DNA of 64,000 nucleotides from Bacteroidota bacterium. GTDB taxonomy: Bacteria; Bacteroidota; Bacteroidia; B-17B0; Aurantibacillaceae. Where the stretch lies: NCBI GenBank assembly GCA_018267825.1, contig JAFDXR010000007.1, positions 1 to 64,000 of the forward strand, in the 5' to 3' direction. A program made the translations under genes and the position numbers. Position 1 is the first letter of the stretch. Every line of letters starts with the position of its first letter. The notes under the pieces are model-generated. The model saw only the letters and a list, made by a program, of their open reading frames with translations, had not been told where the DNA came from and did no database searches. Of the stretch, positions 35,294-44,437 are shown piece by piece.

Positions 35294-35872
35294 ATGGCCA
35301 TACAAAATGATTATCTTGAAAGTGTGAGAAAACAGTTTCTCTACTACAAAACCCTGGGCGAAAAGGCCATGGGGCAGGTTGATGATGCTCAGTTATTCGT
35401 AACACCGAATGATGACTCCAACAGTATTGCAACCATTGTAAAACACCTGCGCGGAAATATGCTTTCGCGCTGGACAGATATTTTTACCACGGACGGCGAA
35501 AAGCCATGGCGTGACCGGGACTCAGAGTTTGAAAACGATCTCCATACACGCGCTGATTTGACTGCCCGCTGGAATGAAGGCTGGGATTGTTTTTTCAAAA
35601 CCCTCAATGCCTTAGCACCGGAAGACCTGGAAAGGATCATTTACATCCGTAACGAAGGGCATACGGTTATGGAAGCCATTAACCGTCAGCTGGCGCATTA
35701 TCCTTACCACATAGGACAAATGATCTATGCTGCCAAACTCCTGAAGAATGGTGGCTGGCAAAGTCTGTCCATTCCTAAAAACGCTTCAAAGAGCTACAAT
35801 GCCGATAAGTTCTCGAAAGAGAAGGAACGCAAGAACTTCACCGATGATGAACTCAATAAACTCAATAAATAA
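35294..35872 (+). CDS. DUF1572-family (DinB-like) protein
   Basis: 192 aa. Follows the DUF1572 pattern: KQFLYYKTLGEKAMGQVDD, NSIATIVKHLRGNMLSRWTDIFTTDGEKPWRDRDSEF and NRQLAHYPYHIGQMIYAAKLL. It is a four-helix DinB relative with metal-type His. The ATG is 2 bp after the previous stop. Function unknown. Confidence 0.85.
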   Translation: MAIQNDYLESVRKQFLYYKTLGEKAMGQVDDAQLFVTPNDDSNSIATIVKHLRGNMLSRWTDIFTTDGEKPWRDRDSEFENDLHTRADLTARWNEGWDCFFKTLNALAPEDLERIIYIRNEGHTVMEAINRQLAHYPYHIGQMIYAAKLLKNGGWQSLSIPKNASKSYNADKFSKEKERKNFTDDELNKLNK

Positions 35873-35914
35873 AACGGTTTGTTGATTGGCACATTCTTTC
35901 GGAGCACATAAACC

Positions 35915-36973
35915 ATGAATGCCTATCTGAGCCGTAAAATAAGTTTACTGTCCCTGCTCGCGGCTGTTATGGTGGTTTATGTGCATGCGTATAATCTTTA
36001 CGATGCAAAAACACAGGTAGTCAGTTACCGTAACGAATCTGTATTTTTCCTGGAACAATTGGTTTCTCAGGGATTATGCCGGGTAGCCGTGCCTTTGTTT
36101 TTTGTGCTTTCCGGTTACCTGTTTTTTCAAAACTTCAGTGGAGGTATTTCCGCTTTTTATTCCAAAATCAGGAAGCGTACCCGCACCATACTGATTCCTT
36201 ATTTACTCTGGTCTTTGCTTGGCTTTATAGCCATGTGGATTCTGAACACATACTGGCTTAAAAGCACCGATTCACCTGGGGAATTATCGTTCCGTGATAT
36301 TGCCGATAAAATTCTGATCCATCCTGTGGCGTATCAGTTATGGTTTCTGCGCGACCTCATGATCCTGGTTTTACTATCGCCCCTGTTATATCTCTTAATA
36401 TACTTTACACGCTGGTTCCCATTCCTGATCTGTACAGGACTATGGATGAGCAGGGTGGAACCGCTAATTATAGCGTCGCAGGCCCTGTGTTTTTTTGTAC
36501 TGGGAGCAAGCATCGCATTAAGGTCTGAGACTCTTTTGCTGAATGTATTGACCCGTAGGGCATGGCTTTTACTGATCCCGCTTTGGGTAGCTGTTTTATT
36601 GTTTAAACTGGTTTATTTTCAGGAATCCTCAGAGGGCAGTCCCTTTGCTGATGTCATTCATAAAACAGCTATTTTAATCGGGTTGCCTGCTTTATGGATT
36701 GCTTATGACCTTGTAACATTAAAGCGGAATTATATCAATACGTTTTTGTTGTGGATCGGGCCGGGTTTTGCTTTTTTTCTTTTTGTTTTTCATGAACCTA
36801 CACTGAGCCTCATTAAAAAAACAGCACAGGCTGCAATGCCCGATAATGCTGTAACCCGACTGGCTCAATACGTCCTGGCACCGGTCATCGTTATGCTTCT
36901 GGCAATGGTATTGAGTAAAGCCATGCAGCGATACCTTCCTTTGGTATATCGCATTCTTACAGGCTCCCGGTAA
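35915..36973 (+). CDS. Membrane acyltransferase (acyltransferase 3 family)
   Basis: 352 aa with about ten membrane helices. The N-terminal helix has VVYVHAYN, where His is the family catalytic candidate. RVAVPLFFVLSGYLFFQNF is the second conserved helix, followed by RKRTRTILIPYLLWSLLG. Such enzymes add acyl groups to sugars, lipids or polysaccharides of the cell surface. No glycan cluster is nearby. Confidence 0.88.
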   Translation: MNAYLSRKISLLSLLAAVMVVYVHAYNLYDAKTQVVSYRNESVFFLEQLVSQGLCRVAVPLFFVLSGYLFFQNFSGGISAFYSKIRKRTRTILIPYLLWSLLGFIAMWILNTYWLKSTDSPGELSFRDIADKILIHPVAYQLWFLRDLMILVLLSPLLYLLIYFTRWFPFLICTGLWMSRVEPLIIASQALCFFVLGASIALRSETLLLNVLTRRAWLLLIPLWVAVLLFKLVYFQESSEGSPFADVIHKTAILIGLPALWIAYDLVTLKRNYINTFLLWIGPGFAFFLFVFHEPTLSLIKKTAQAAMPDNAVTRLAQYVLAPVIVMLLAMVLSKAMQRYLPLVYRILTGSR

Positions 36974-36983
36974 TCACATGGGT

Positions 36984-37163
36984 TTAGTGGTCTCCGTGTA
37001 AGGCCTCTGCCGCAGGACCATAATTAGGTTTGATCTGCTGGCACATGTTGTAGTCGGCTACTGCATTGTTATGATCTTTGAGTTCGTCGTAGCAGGCTCC
37101 GCGTGCATCATATGCTTCGGCATATTGTGCGGAGGCGTTAATAGCTTTGGTGAAATAAACCGA
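36984..37163 (-). pseudogene. 5'-truncated duplicate of the TPR gene's 3' end
   Basis: About 155 bp (37005-37160) repeat, with few changes, the last codons of the TPR gene at 38738-39760, in the same orientation and 1754 bp away. The frame stays open through QYAEAYDARGACYDELKDHN and ends at a new stop (36984-36986). The 5' part is missing and no start codon is available. A TAAGTTTG -7 element (37175-37182) sits just upstream. The fragment and the real gene flank the FG-GAP gene as direct repeats. Confidence 0.85.
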
Positions 37164-37183
37164 TGAAGAATGAACAAACTTAA

Positions 37184-37198
37184 AGGCTAAAACAGCCT
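37184..37198 (+). terminator. Weak hairpin AGGCT-AAAAC-AGCCT
   Basis: A 5-bp stem followed by GTTTGTTTATTTAT, downstream of the acyltransferase gene. It could end that transcript, but the stem is short and it is separated from the gene by the TPR fragment. Confidence 0.3.
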
Positions 37199-37301
37199 GT
37201 TTGTTTATTTATATCATGGCGTTTTTATACAAACACACGAAAACCGTTTGAAGTATTTAAAAATCTGTACCCTGGCGGAGTGCGATCTCATTATATACGG
37301 T

Positions 37302-38711
37302 TTATTCAGCAAAGAGAAGCTTACCCGATCCGATAACTACGCCTTTATGAAAAATAGTGTATGGGTAAATACCTTTTGAAATAGAGCCAAAGTCGATCAG
37401 GGTTTCTTCTGAGGTCAACAGCGTTTTGTGGACTTCCTGACCCATTGCATCATAAAGTATGAAGTAGGCATCATCTTCCAGGTCAGCCGTTTTGATAGTG
37501 ACCTGATTATTATGGCTTGGAATGGGAAAAATGAGAATTCTGTTATCTTTTACTGATTCCTGAATACCTACAGAGGTTCGGTTAATTAAAATAGTTACTT
37601 TATCGAAAGTAAAATGTGCAATAGCGAGGTCTGGCTTTCCGTCATTGTTGAAGTCATCCGTGATCATATTCTGTGGATTGGTACTAACCGCTAATGTGGG
37701 GGTAGCCGCCGTGAAATTTCCGTTTCCGTCGCCCCAGAACAGAGCAATATCACTGCTGAGTGCATTGCTCACGGCGAGATCCTGTTTGCTATCACCGTTG
37801 AAATCGGCGATAGCGGCCTGAAAAGCATAAGCACCTGTTGTGAATGTAGGTACCGGAGCATTTGTAAAGCTCCCGTTGGCCTGGCCCAATAAGATGGAAA
37901 CGTTATTGCTGCCTGAATTTGCAACCACCAGATCAGGTCTGCCGTCTGAATTTATATCTTTTGTAACTACAGTTCTGGGCGCTGTGCCAACAGTGTATGG
38001 TGATCCCGGTCCGGCTGAAAAACCGCCTGAACCATTCCCAAGAAATATATTCAGGTTTGAGTCGGTAAAATTGGCAACAGTAAAATCAATAAAAGCATCT
38101 GTATTGAAAAAGCCGGTACATACGTGATAAGGCATGGCGCCGGTAGATAAAGGGGAGCCCACGGCCTGTGTAAATGTGCCATTGCCGTTTCCGAGGAAAA
38201 CATAAGCCTGATTGGCACCTGCAGAAACGGTAACAAAATCTTTTTTCCCGTCATTATTAAAATCTGCGCTTTCGATACTATACGGATAGCTGCCTGTTGC
38301 AATTGTAGAAGTTGATGCAGAAGTAAAAGAACCGTTTCCGGCACCCAGCAAAATGGAGATATATCCGCCGTAGTAATTTGCAATAGCAAGGTCCGGAATT
38401 AAATCGCCATTGAAATCACTTATGGTATTGGCAATGGTACCATTACCTATAACCATGGGTGAACCCGGGGCATTGGAAAATTGACCATTGCCGCTTCCCA
38501 GGTATATACTCAGGGAATTATCATAGGCACAGCCAACTACCAGGTCTTTTTTTCCATCGGCGTTAAGATCTGCCGACGATATGCCTCTCAGGGTAGGGGT
38601 GCCGGTTGCCAGTGGCGTACCTATAGGTTGGAGAAACAAGGGCGCCTGAGCTGAAACACTGCAGGTTATTAGGGCGAACATGAATGCAGTTATGGGTTTA
38701 ATTGCTTTCAT
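37302..38711 (-). CDS. FG-GAP/VCBS repeat protein with type A T9SS sorting domain
   Basis: 469 aa; signal peptide 1-22. Seven or so FG-GAP units, each with an Asp-rich calcium loop such as DLNADGKKDLVVG, DFNNDGKKDFVTV, DINSDGRPDLVVA and DFNGDSKQDLAVS, make a beta-propeller. The C-terminal ~85 residues (ILIFPIPSHNNQVTI...AMGQEVHKT...SKGIYPYTI) are a type A T9SS sorting domain. A secreted surface protein, possibly adhesive. It lies between the TPR gene and its duplicated tail. Confidence 0.9.
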   Translation of the reverse strand: MKAIKPITAFMFALITCSVSAQAPLFLQPIGTPLATGTPTLRGISSADLNADGKKDLVVGCAYDNSLSIYLGSGNGQFSNAPGSPMVIGNGTIANTISDFNGDLIPDLAIANYYGGYISILLGAGNGSFTSASTSTIATGSYPYSIESADFNNDGKKDFVTVSAGANQAYVFLGNGNGTFTQAVGSPLSTGAMPYHVCTGFFNTDAFIDFTVANFTDSNLNIFLGNGSGGFSAGPGSPYTVGTAPRTVVTKDINSDGRPDLVVANSGSNNVSILLGQANGSFTNAPVPTFTTGAYAFQAAIADFNGDSKQDLAVSNALSSDIALFWGDGNGNFTAATPTLAVSTNPQNMITDDFNNDGKPDLAIAHFTFDKVTILINRTSVGIQESVKDNRILIFPIPSHNNQVTIKTADLEDDAYFILYDAMGQEVHKTLLTSEETLIDFGSISKGIYPYTIFHKGVVIGSGKLLFAE

Positions 38712-38737
38712 TGTTTTCTGAATAAAGAGGTTTTTAC

Positions 38738-39760
38738 TTATTTGGATGCGCTCAGTGCTTCTGCCGCAGGACCATAATTAGGTTTGATCTGCAGGCACAT
38801 GTTGTAGTCGGCTACTGCATTGTTATGATCGTTGAGTTCGTCGTAGCAGGCTCCGCGTGCATAATATGCTTCGGCATACTGTGCGTCGGCGTTAATAGCT
38901 TTGGTAAAATAATCAATGGCTTTTTTAGGATCTTTTTTAACGTGAAAGGTAATAGCTCCCATGTTGTAAAGCGTGTGTGCATGGGCCGGGTCATGCGACA
39001 GCAGGCGCTCATACACCTGCATGGCCCCGTCGTAATTTGCAACATCCTGCAGGTATTTAGCCTTGGCATAAAGGGCTTCTGAACTCAAGGGATTAATGTT
39101 GATCGCATTGTCATAATATTCAAGTGCCAACGGATTATGCCTGGCGGCATACATAAGCCCCAGATCCATAAAAGCATTGAAATAACGGTTGTCCTGTTCC
39201 ACCGCCGTTTCCATACTCGACACCGCTTTGGCAGTATCGCCGGTTTCCTTATATATGCTGCCCTTCAGGTAATAGGCTTTGGCGATGTTCTCGTTGATTT
39301 TGAGTGCCGCGTTTATTTTTTCGAAAGCCTTTTCATATTGCTTCACAAAAAAGTGCAGTTCGGCCAGTTTCAGCAAGGCATCTGTGTTTTTCGGAAATTT
39401 CACAATAATATGTTCCAGCATATCTTTCGATTGCTTGGTATTATTATGGGCAAAATAAACATCGGCCACCATCATGAAATTATCGGCATTGGTGCTGTCC
39501 AGATTCAGGGCCCGGCGTGCATCACCCAGCGCTTCGTCCAGTTGTTTCAAGTCGAGGTATACTTTGGCACGCTCGTGGTAAAGCGTGGCATTATTAGGAT
39601 CTGCGAGTATTTTCTTATTCAGGGCCAACAGCTCCGGCGAGTTTATTTTGGCAAGCAGAGAATCTGTTTTGGCTGAGTTTTTTACTTCTGCTGTTGGTTC
39701 GGGATTACAGGCAGTCAACAAAAAAAAGGCAGCAATGAGCGGAAAGAAAATAAATTTCAT
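38738..39760 (-). CDS. TPR-repeat lipoprotein
   Basis: 340 aa. The start is ATG 39760 (MKFIFFPLIAAFFLLTACNPEP) because the signal and lipobox (LLTAC) begin there; a longer frame would overlap the Fe-S gene. About eight TPR units follow, for example DNFMMVADVYFAHNNTKQSKDMLEHI and AYYLKGSIYKETGDTAKAVSSMETAV. It is probably anchored in the outer membrane facing the periplasm. The C-terminal repeat is the one duplicated at 36984-37163. Confidence 0.85.
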   Translation of the reverse strand: MKFIFFPLIAAFFLLTACNPEPTAEVKNSAKTDSLLAKINSPELLALNKKILADPNNATLYHERAKVYLDLKQLDEALGDARRALNLDSTNADNFMMVADVYFAHNNTKQSKDMLEHIIVKFPKNTDALLKLAELHFFVKQYEKAFEKINAALKINENIAKAYYLKGSIYKETGDTAKAVSSMETAVEQDNRYFNAFMDLGLMYAARHNPLALEYYDNAININPLSSEALYAKAKYLQDVANYDGAMQVYERLLSHDPAHAHTLYNMGAITFHVKKDPKKAIDYFTKAINADAQYAEAYYARGACYDELNDHNNAVADYNMCLQIKPNYGPAAEALSASK

Positions 39761-39785
39761 GGCAGATTTTTTTACAAGATGTTGA

Positions 39786-40577
39786 TTACAGATCGTTGGC
39801 AGTAGCAATCAGCTCGGCCACATCCAGCACTTTGGTTTTATCTTCTTTGTTGAAATGTTTCACACCGTCGGTCATCATGGTATTGCAGAAAGGACAACCC
39901 ACTGCAATCACATCCGGATTCTCTTCCAGAGCTTCGCCGGCGCGTTCCACATTCACTTCCTTAGCCCCTTTTTCAGCTTCCTTAAACATCTGTGCTCCAC
40001 CGGCACCACAGCATAAACCGTTTGCACGGCTGCGTTTCATTTCGGTAAGAGCCACATCCAGTTTTTGAATCACTTCGCGAGGCGCTTCGTATACATCGTT
40101 GGCGCGCCCCAGGTAGCAGGGATCATGGTAAACAATTTTCTTCCCTTTAAATTCGCCTCCCTGAACTTTCAGTTTGCCCTGATTAATGAGTTCCTGCACA
40201 AGCTGGGTATGGTGTACCACTTCATACTGGCCGCCCAGCTCCGGGTATTCATTTTTAAGGGTATTAAAACAATGCGGACACCCGGTTACAATTTTTTTAA
40301 CCTGGTAACCATTGAGAATGCTGATATTCTGAAATGCCTGCATCTGGAACAGGAATTCGTTACCTGCGCGTTTGGCCGGATCGCCTGTGCAGCTTTCTTC
40401 AGCCCCAAGCACCGCGAACTTAATGCCAACGTGGTTCAGGATACGGACAATGGCTTTGGTAATTTTTTTTGCCCGGTCGTCAAAACTGCCGGAACATCCC
40501 ACCCAGAATAAAATTTCGGGGGTTTCGCCGTTTGCCATCATTTCGGCCATGGTAGGAACTTTCAGTGTATCGCTCAT
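39786..40577 (-). CDS. Fe-S protein with CCG domains (HdrB/GlpC-like)
   Basis: 263 aa. Two cysteine-rich CCG modules: FWVGCSGSFDDR ... CTGDPAKRAG ... GCPHCFNTLKNEY, and YHDPCYLGRAND ... GLCCGAGGAQMF ... GCPFCNTMM. These bind the unusual Fe-S cluster of HdrB/LutA/GlpC proteins. It likely forms an electron-transfer unit with the membrane Fe-S protein at 41026-42351; the HAD gene lies between them. Confidence 0.9.
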   Translation of the reverse strand: MSDTLKVPTMAEMMANGETPEILFWVGCSGSFDDRAKKITKAIVRILNHVGIKFAVLGAEESCTGDPAKRAGNEFLFQMQAFQNISILNGYQVKKIVTGCPHCFNTLKNEYPELGGQYEVVHHTQLVQELINQGKLKVQGGEFKGKKIVYHDPCYLGRANDVYEAPREVIQKLDVALTEMKRSRANGLCCGAGGAQMFKEAEKGAKEVNVERAGEALEENPDVIAVGCPFCNTMMTDGVKHFNKEDKTKVLDVAELIATANDL

Positions 40578-40595
40578 AAGTCTGAGTGCAAAAAA

Positions 40596-41018
40596 TTAAT
40601 CTTCGAAAACTTGAATTTTACTTTCTTTTTCAACGAGGTCGGTAAATTTACCGGTGTAGCGTGTAGCCCTTACCATGTGGTTATCTACCCAATGGTAGTT
40701 TCCGCCACGTGGTTTCCCCATCAGAAGGCCATGGTATTTGAAACCGTTTTTCCCGAGCCATTCTTCCGTTACTGCACGGTGATCTTCTGTGCGTGAGGTA
40801 AAAAATGTAATGATATGCCCTTCATCATACCATTTATTGAGGGTAACCAGGGCATCCGGAAATACATTGGCTGTTGCCATACGTTCAGGTTCCTCATTGG
40901 GGATATCGTCGCATACGGTCCCGTCGATATCGATCAGGTAATTTTTAATATGCTTTGGTAAAACCGGACTCAGTTTCTTACCGTTCTCTTCAATTTCAAT
41001 CAGTGTATTATTGCTCAT
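40596..41018 (-). CDS. HAD-family hydrolase, small
   Basis: 140 aa from ATG 41018 (MSNNTLIEIEENGKK). HAD motif I is LIDIDGTVCDD, motif II is IITFFTSR, and the Lys/acid motif is KPRGGNYHWVDNH. The cap is minimal, so it probably acts on a small phosphate ester or a protein phosphate. A longer frame would overlap the membrane Fe-S gene. Why it sits between two Fe-S genes is unclear. Confidence 0.8.
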   Translation of the reverse strand: MSNNTLIEIEENGKKLSPVLPKHIKNYLIDIDGTVCDDIPNEEPERMATANVFPDALVTLNKWYDEGHIITFFTSRTEDHRAVTEEWLGKNGFKYHGLLMGKPRGGNYHWVDNHMVRATRYTGKFTDLVEKESKIQVFED

Positions 41019-41025
41019 TGTCGTA

Positions 41026-42351
41026 TTAATTTTCGTGTATCCAGTTTCCACGGTCAGCCGGGCTGAATTGCCATGGTGCGCCATTGTTTTCGAGGTTAGA
41101 GAACATGCCGTTTAATTCGGCCGGAGCCGAGCTTTGTTCCAGTACCAGTTGCTGGCGCAGGTCCATAATAATAGCCAGGGGATCAATATTTACCGGGCAT
41201 TCCTGCACGCAGGCATTACACGTATTACAAGCCCAGATTTCTTCAGCGGTTATATAATCGCCCAGTAACGATTTGCCGTCGTCAACAAAGGTTCCTTTGT
41301 TTTTGTCAATATTCTTTCCAACTTCTTCCAGGCGGTCGCGTGTGTCCATCATGATCTTGCGTGGCGACAATTTCTTGCCGGTGATATTCTGCGGGCATGA
41401 GGATGTGCAACGACCGCACTCTGTACACGAATAGGCGTCCAGTAATTGTTTCCAGGTAAGATCGGTTACATCTTTGGCGCCGAATTTCACAGGAGCATTC
41501 GGATCGAGTTTCGGCTGGTATTCCGGATCAAAATTCGGTTTCACTACGTCGGTCACTTCAAACAGGTTTTTGAATGAACCCTTGGCTTTCAGGTTTGAGA
41601 AATAGGTGTTCGGGAAAGCGAGCAGGATGTGCAGGTGTTTTGAAAAAGGCAGGTAATTGAGGAAGGCAAATACCATGGCAATATGACCCCACCAACCGAT
41701 ACGTTCGATAATGTGCAGGCCGGGAGTCGGCATACAGCCGTAGATCATTGGACCCAGGTGTTTACTTACTGAAAATCCAAGAGAACCATCGCCGAGATTC
41801 ATGGCATGCGACTCACCTCTGCTATAAAGCACTTCGTCGGCACCATTCATCATGAAAATAAAGCATACCAGTAAAAACTCCATGGCCAGGATCAGGTTGG
41901 CATCGAAGCGCGGAAAACCATTCAGCTCAGGCTTATTGAGTCGGGCCAGTTTCAGTATATTACGGCGTGTTAAAAACGCTATGGTAGCTACAAATGCGAG
42001 CACAGATAATATTTCGATAAAGCTTACCATGAAGGTGTAAAAACCACCGAGAGATTCGCGGAATGCCCTGTGATGGCCACTCACCCCATCGAACACAATT
42101 TCGAGTAATTCAATTTGGGTGATGACAAAGGCCGCATAAATAAACAAGTGGAGCAGGGCCGGGATAGGACGGGAGAACATTTTCTTCTGGCCAAACGCTA
42201 CCAGCAGCATGGTTTTAAAACGCTCCGAACGGTTATCCCTGATCGAAATGGATTTGCCCAACAGGATATTACGCCGGATTTTCCGGGCGTTTACGATAAA
42301 AAATGCGGAGCCGGCAATAAAGAGGGCTGAAAAAATAATGGCTGAAATCAT
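41026..42351 (-). CDS. Membrane Fe-S protein (HdrC/NarI-like fusion)
   Basis: 441 aa with about six membrane helices in the first 260 residues, carrying His residues suited to heme (FSRPIPALLHLFIYAAF, GVSGHHRAF), then a ferredoxin-like domain with two 4Fe-4S clusters: CTECGRCTSSCP and CNTCNACVQECP. It resembles the membrane partner of HdrB-type proteins that pass electrons to or from quinones. With the CCG protein (40577-39786) it forms one complex. It starts 9 bp after the MCE gene. Confidence 0.88.
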   Translation of the reverse strand: MISAIIFSALFIAGSAFFIVNARKIRRNILLGKSISIRDNRSERFKTMLLVAFGQKKMFSRPIPALLHLFIYAAFVITQIELLEIVFDGVSGHHRAFRESLGGFYTFMVSFIEILSVLAFVATIAFLTRRNILKLARLNKPELNGFPRFDANLILAMEFLLVCFIFMMNGADEVLYSRGESHAMNLGDGSLGFSVSKHLGPMIYGCMPTPGLHIIERIGWWGHIAMVFAFLNYLPFSKHLHILLAFPNTYFSNLKAKGSFKNLFEVTDVVKPNFDPEYQPKLDPNAPVKFGAKDVTDLTWKQLLDAYSCTECGRCTSSCPQNITGKKLSPRKIMMDTRDRLEEVGKNIDKNKGTFVDDGKSLLGDYITAEEIWACNTCNACVQECPVNIDPLAIIMDLRQQLVLEQSSAPAELNGMFSNLENNGAPWQFSPADRGNWIHEN

Positions 42352-42360
42352 AGTGCGAAA

Positions 42361-43344
42361 TTAATCTTTTGGTTTGCTCTTGTCTTTCTTTCCAAAAACA
42401 GAAATATGAACATAACGTCCCGGGTTTTGACGCAGGTCGTATAATAATTTATCCAGGTCATCGCTGGCTTTGTTCAAGTGATTATAAAGCGAATCGTTTT
42501 TAACAAGTTTACCGATAGTGCCCTGTCCTTTATTGATCTGGGCCATCAGGATATTTAACTCGTGCAGGGTAGTATCAGCGCTGGCAATGGCATCTTTAAG
42601 TTGCGATTTAGCCAGGCTGTCAGACAGTGTGCTGAAATTTCCAAGGATGTTGTCGATCCGGCCTTTGTTATTGTCGAGTGTTGTGGCCAGGTTGTTCAGT
42701 TTGGAAAGGATAGACGATATTTTCACTTTTTCAGAAGCCACGAGATCATCCAGTTTGTAACAGGTTTTTTCGAGGCTCTGAATGGCTTTTTTAATACTCT
42801 CAAATGATTTATCGAGGTTATCCCGTGTTTTGTTGTTCAATACATATTGAATCACGGTCATCACCGAATCGATAGAAGAGATAAGGCCTTCTGCTTTTTT
42901 CTGAAGAGGAGTCAGACGTTTATCAACCGCATCTTTCAGACCAACTTCCGATTCCGGCAGCAGGGTATCACCACTTTGGGCAAACTCCGTTTCATCACTA
43001 TAAACAACTTCCACGGCTTTAGACCCAAGCAGATCAGAACTGACAATTTTAGCAGTAGAATGTTTGGGGATCTTTACATCCTCCGTCATCAGGAAACGTA
43101 CCAGTACGGCGTATTTTCCATTATTGTCCTGGATCAGGGATATTTTGTTGACCTGTCCCACTTTGAAGCCGTTTACCAGCAGGGGATTGGCCTCAATAAG
43201 CCCGTCAATTTTCGGATAAACCGCAAAAAGTTCATACTTGCGGTTAAAAATATCAGCGCCTTTTAAAAAGTTAAAACCATAAATAAATAACCCGATGGCG
43301 GCTACTACAACAATACCTATTTTTAATTCTTTTGAAACTTTCAC
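42361..43344 (-). CDS. MlaD-family (MCE) lipid-transport protein
   Basis: 327 aa. One N-terminal membrane helix (KIGIVVVAAIGLFIYGFNFL) followed by an MCE domain (about 38-115): YPKIDGLIEANPLLVNGFKVGQVNKI ... VKIPKHSTAKIVSSDLLGSKAVEV. The rest is a long helical stretch with several LDNN/LDK repeats that would form a coiled-coil tube. Single-MCE proteins of this type carry lipids between membranes. The usual permease and ATPase genes are not adjacent. Confidence 0.9.
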   Translation of the reverse strand: MKVSKELKIGIVVVAAIGLFIYGFNFLKGADIFNRKYELFAVYPKIDGLIEANPLLVNGFKVGQVNKISLIQDNNGKYAVLVRFLMTEDVKIPKHSTAKIVSSDLLGSKAVEVVYSDETEFAQSGDTLLPESEVGLKDAVDKRLTPLQKKAEGLISSIDSVMTVIQYVLNNKTRDNLDKSFESIKKAIQSLEKTCYKLDDLVASEKVKISSILSKLNNLATTLDNNKGRIDNILGNFSTLSDSLAKSQLKDAIASADTTLHELNILMAQINKGQGTIGKLVKNDSLYNHLNKASDDLDKLLYDLRQNPGRYVHISVFGKKDKSKPKD

Positions 43345-43396
43345 AAAGCCTTTTTTTGAAGCCCTAATATACGTATTTATCTACAGAAATAATACC

Positions 43397-44386
43397 TTAC
43401 TTCTTAACACCTCTGAGCGATTGGATAATGCCATGAAACGAAGTGATATTGAGGGGAAACTCCAGAAAAACATGCAGGAAACTCAGGAAGAAAAGCGCCT
43501 TGATCCCGATGTTATAATCATAGCGGTAAATAGCCACCGAAGCAATCCAGATAACTAGGGTGATCACGAGCGTGCGGCGAGGCACTTTGTGCCACTGAAT
43601 GACTGAGGTTTTTGAAAACCAGTTGAGGTAATGGTAGGTATAGGCAAATGCTATAAAACGCATGATGACAAAACCCGGATTCGACTGATACACCAGGCTC
43701 GACTCGTCGCGTACCTGTTCCGGAGCCATATTAAAGGTATCGAGCAGGCTGGTATTCAGGAAATAAAACTGCTTGTAACTGCTCCGGATGTATTCCGAAA
43801 CCTCATATTGCAGGTGAGGAACCCTGAATATAAAAAAGCTGGCAGAGATGAGTAACAAGGCTGCTACAGACAGGAATCCCGACAGGCTCTTGTTTTTCAG
43901 AACGCCGTAAAACATGAACAGCCAGGTGAAAATAAACACGTGAATGATCGTAGGCAGGAAAACCCCTACCCAGATAACATAGGTGTATTCCGTTTCACTT
44001 CCGAAATGCGTCAGGGCCAGTCCGATAAGCGCCAGTATGCATATTACCACACGGTAGAGTGTATCTTTTACAAACACAAAAACAGCGGAAATGATAAGAC
44101 CGTAAGCCACAAAATTGGGAACCTGAGTCTGGCTTTTGGCCTCCTGTACATAACTGAAATAGAATACCAGTACACATAAAAGCACCAGGAACACAAAATC
44201 ATATTTTCCTTTGGTGTAATAATTCTTTTTATGCAGCCAGCCAATCTCCGTCAGATAATGCAGCGGGCCAAGCACCGCATATGAAAACAGGAAAAGTTCA
44301 AACGGTAGAAAAAAAGCAACAATACATGAAATAAGCATCAGGCCTATATTCAGGTAGTTAATCTGGTTAACGGTTATTGCTTTCAT
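43397..44386 (-). CDS. Multispanning membrane protein with paired LHxxxE motifs
   Basis: 329 aa, eight or nine membrane helices. Histidines and acids recur inside or near helices: GPLHYLTEIGWLH (His43, Glu47, His52), PTIIHVFIFTW (His149), FAYTYHYLNWF (His252), His266, and SFLHVFLEFPLNITSFH (His305, Glu309, His318). Two LHxxxE motifs, one near each end, look like a metal site as in membrane di-iron or Brp/Blh-type oxygenases; this is inference, I do not recognise the family. A minus-strand promoter element TATTTTTG is at 44427-44434. Confidence 0.65.
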   Translation of the reverse strand: MKAITVNQINYLNIGLMLISCIVAFFLPFELFLFSYAVLGPLHYLTEIGWLHKKNYYTKGKYDFVFLVLLCVLVFYFSYVQEAKSQTQVPNFVAYGLIISAVFVFVKDTLYRVVICILALIGLALTHFGSETEYTYVIWVGVFLPTIIHVFIFTWLFMFYGVLKNKSLSGFLSVAALLLISASFFIFRVPHLQYEVSEYIRSSYKQFYFLNTSLLDTFNMAPEQVRDESSLVYQSNPGFVIMRFIAFAYTYHYLNWFSKTSVIQWHKVPRRTLVITLVIWIASVAIYRYDYNIGIKALFFLSFLHVFLEFPLNITSFHGIIQSLRGVKK

Positions 44387-44426
44387 CAGTAGAGCTTAAA
44401 AATACTATTTTTAGACTTAACTAAAA

Positions 44427-44434
44427 CAAAAATA
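44427..44434 (-). promoter_or_regulatory. -7 promoter element TATTTTTG
   Basis: Exact TAnnTTTG match on the minus strand, 40 bp before the start of the multispanning protein gene at 44386. It overlaps the likely leader of the NUDIX gene on the other strand. Confidence 0.4.
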
Positions 44435-44437
44435 ACG

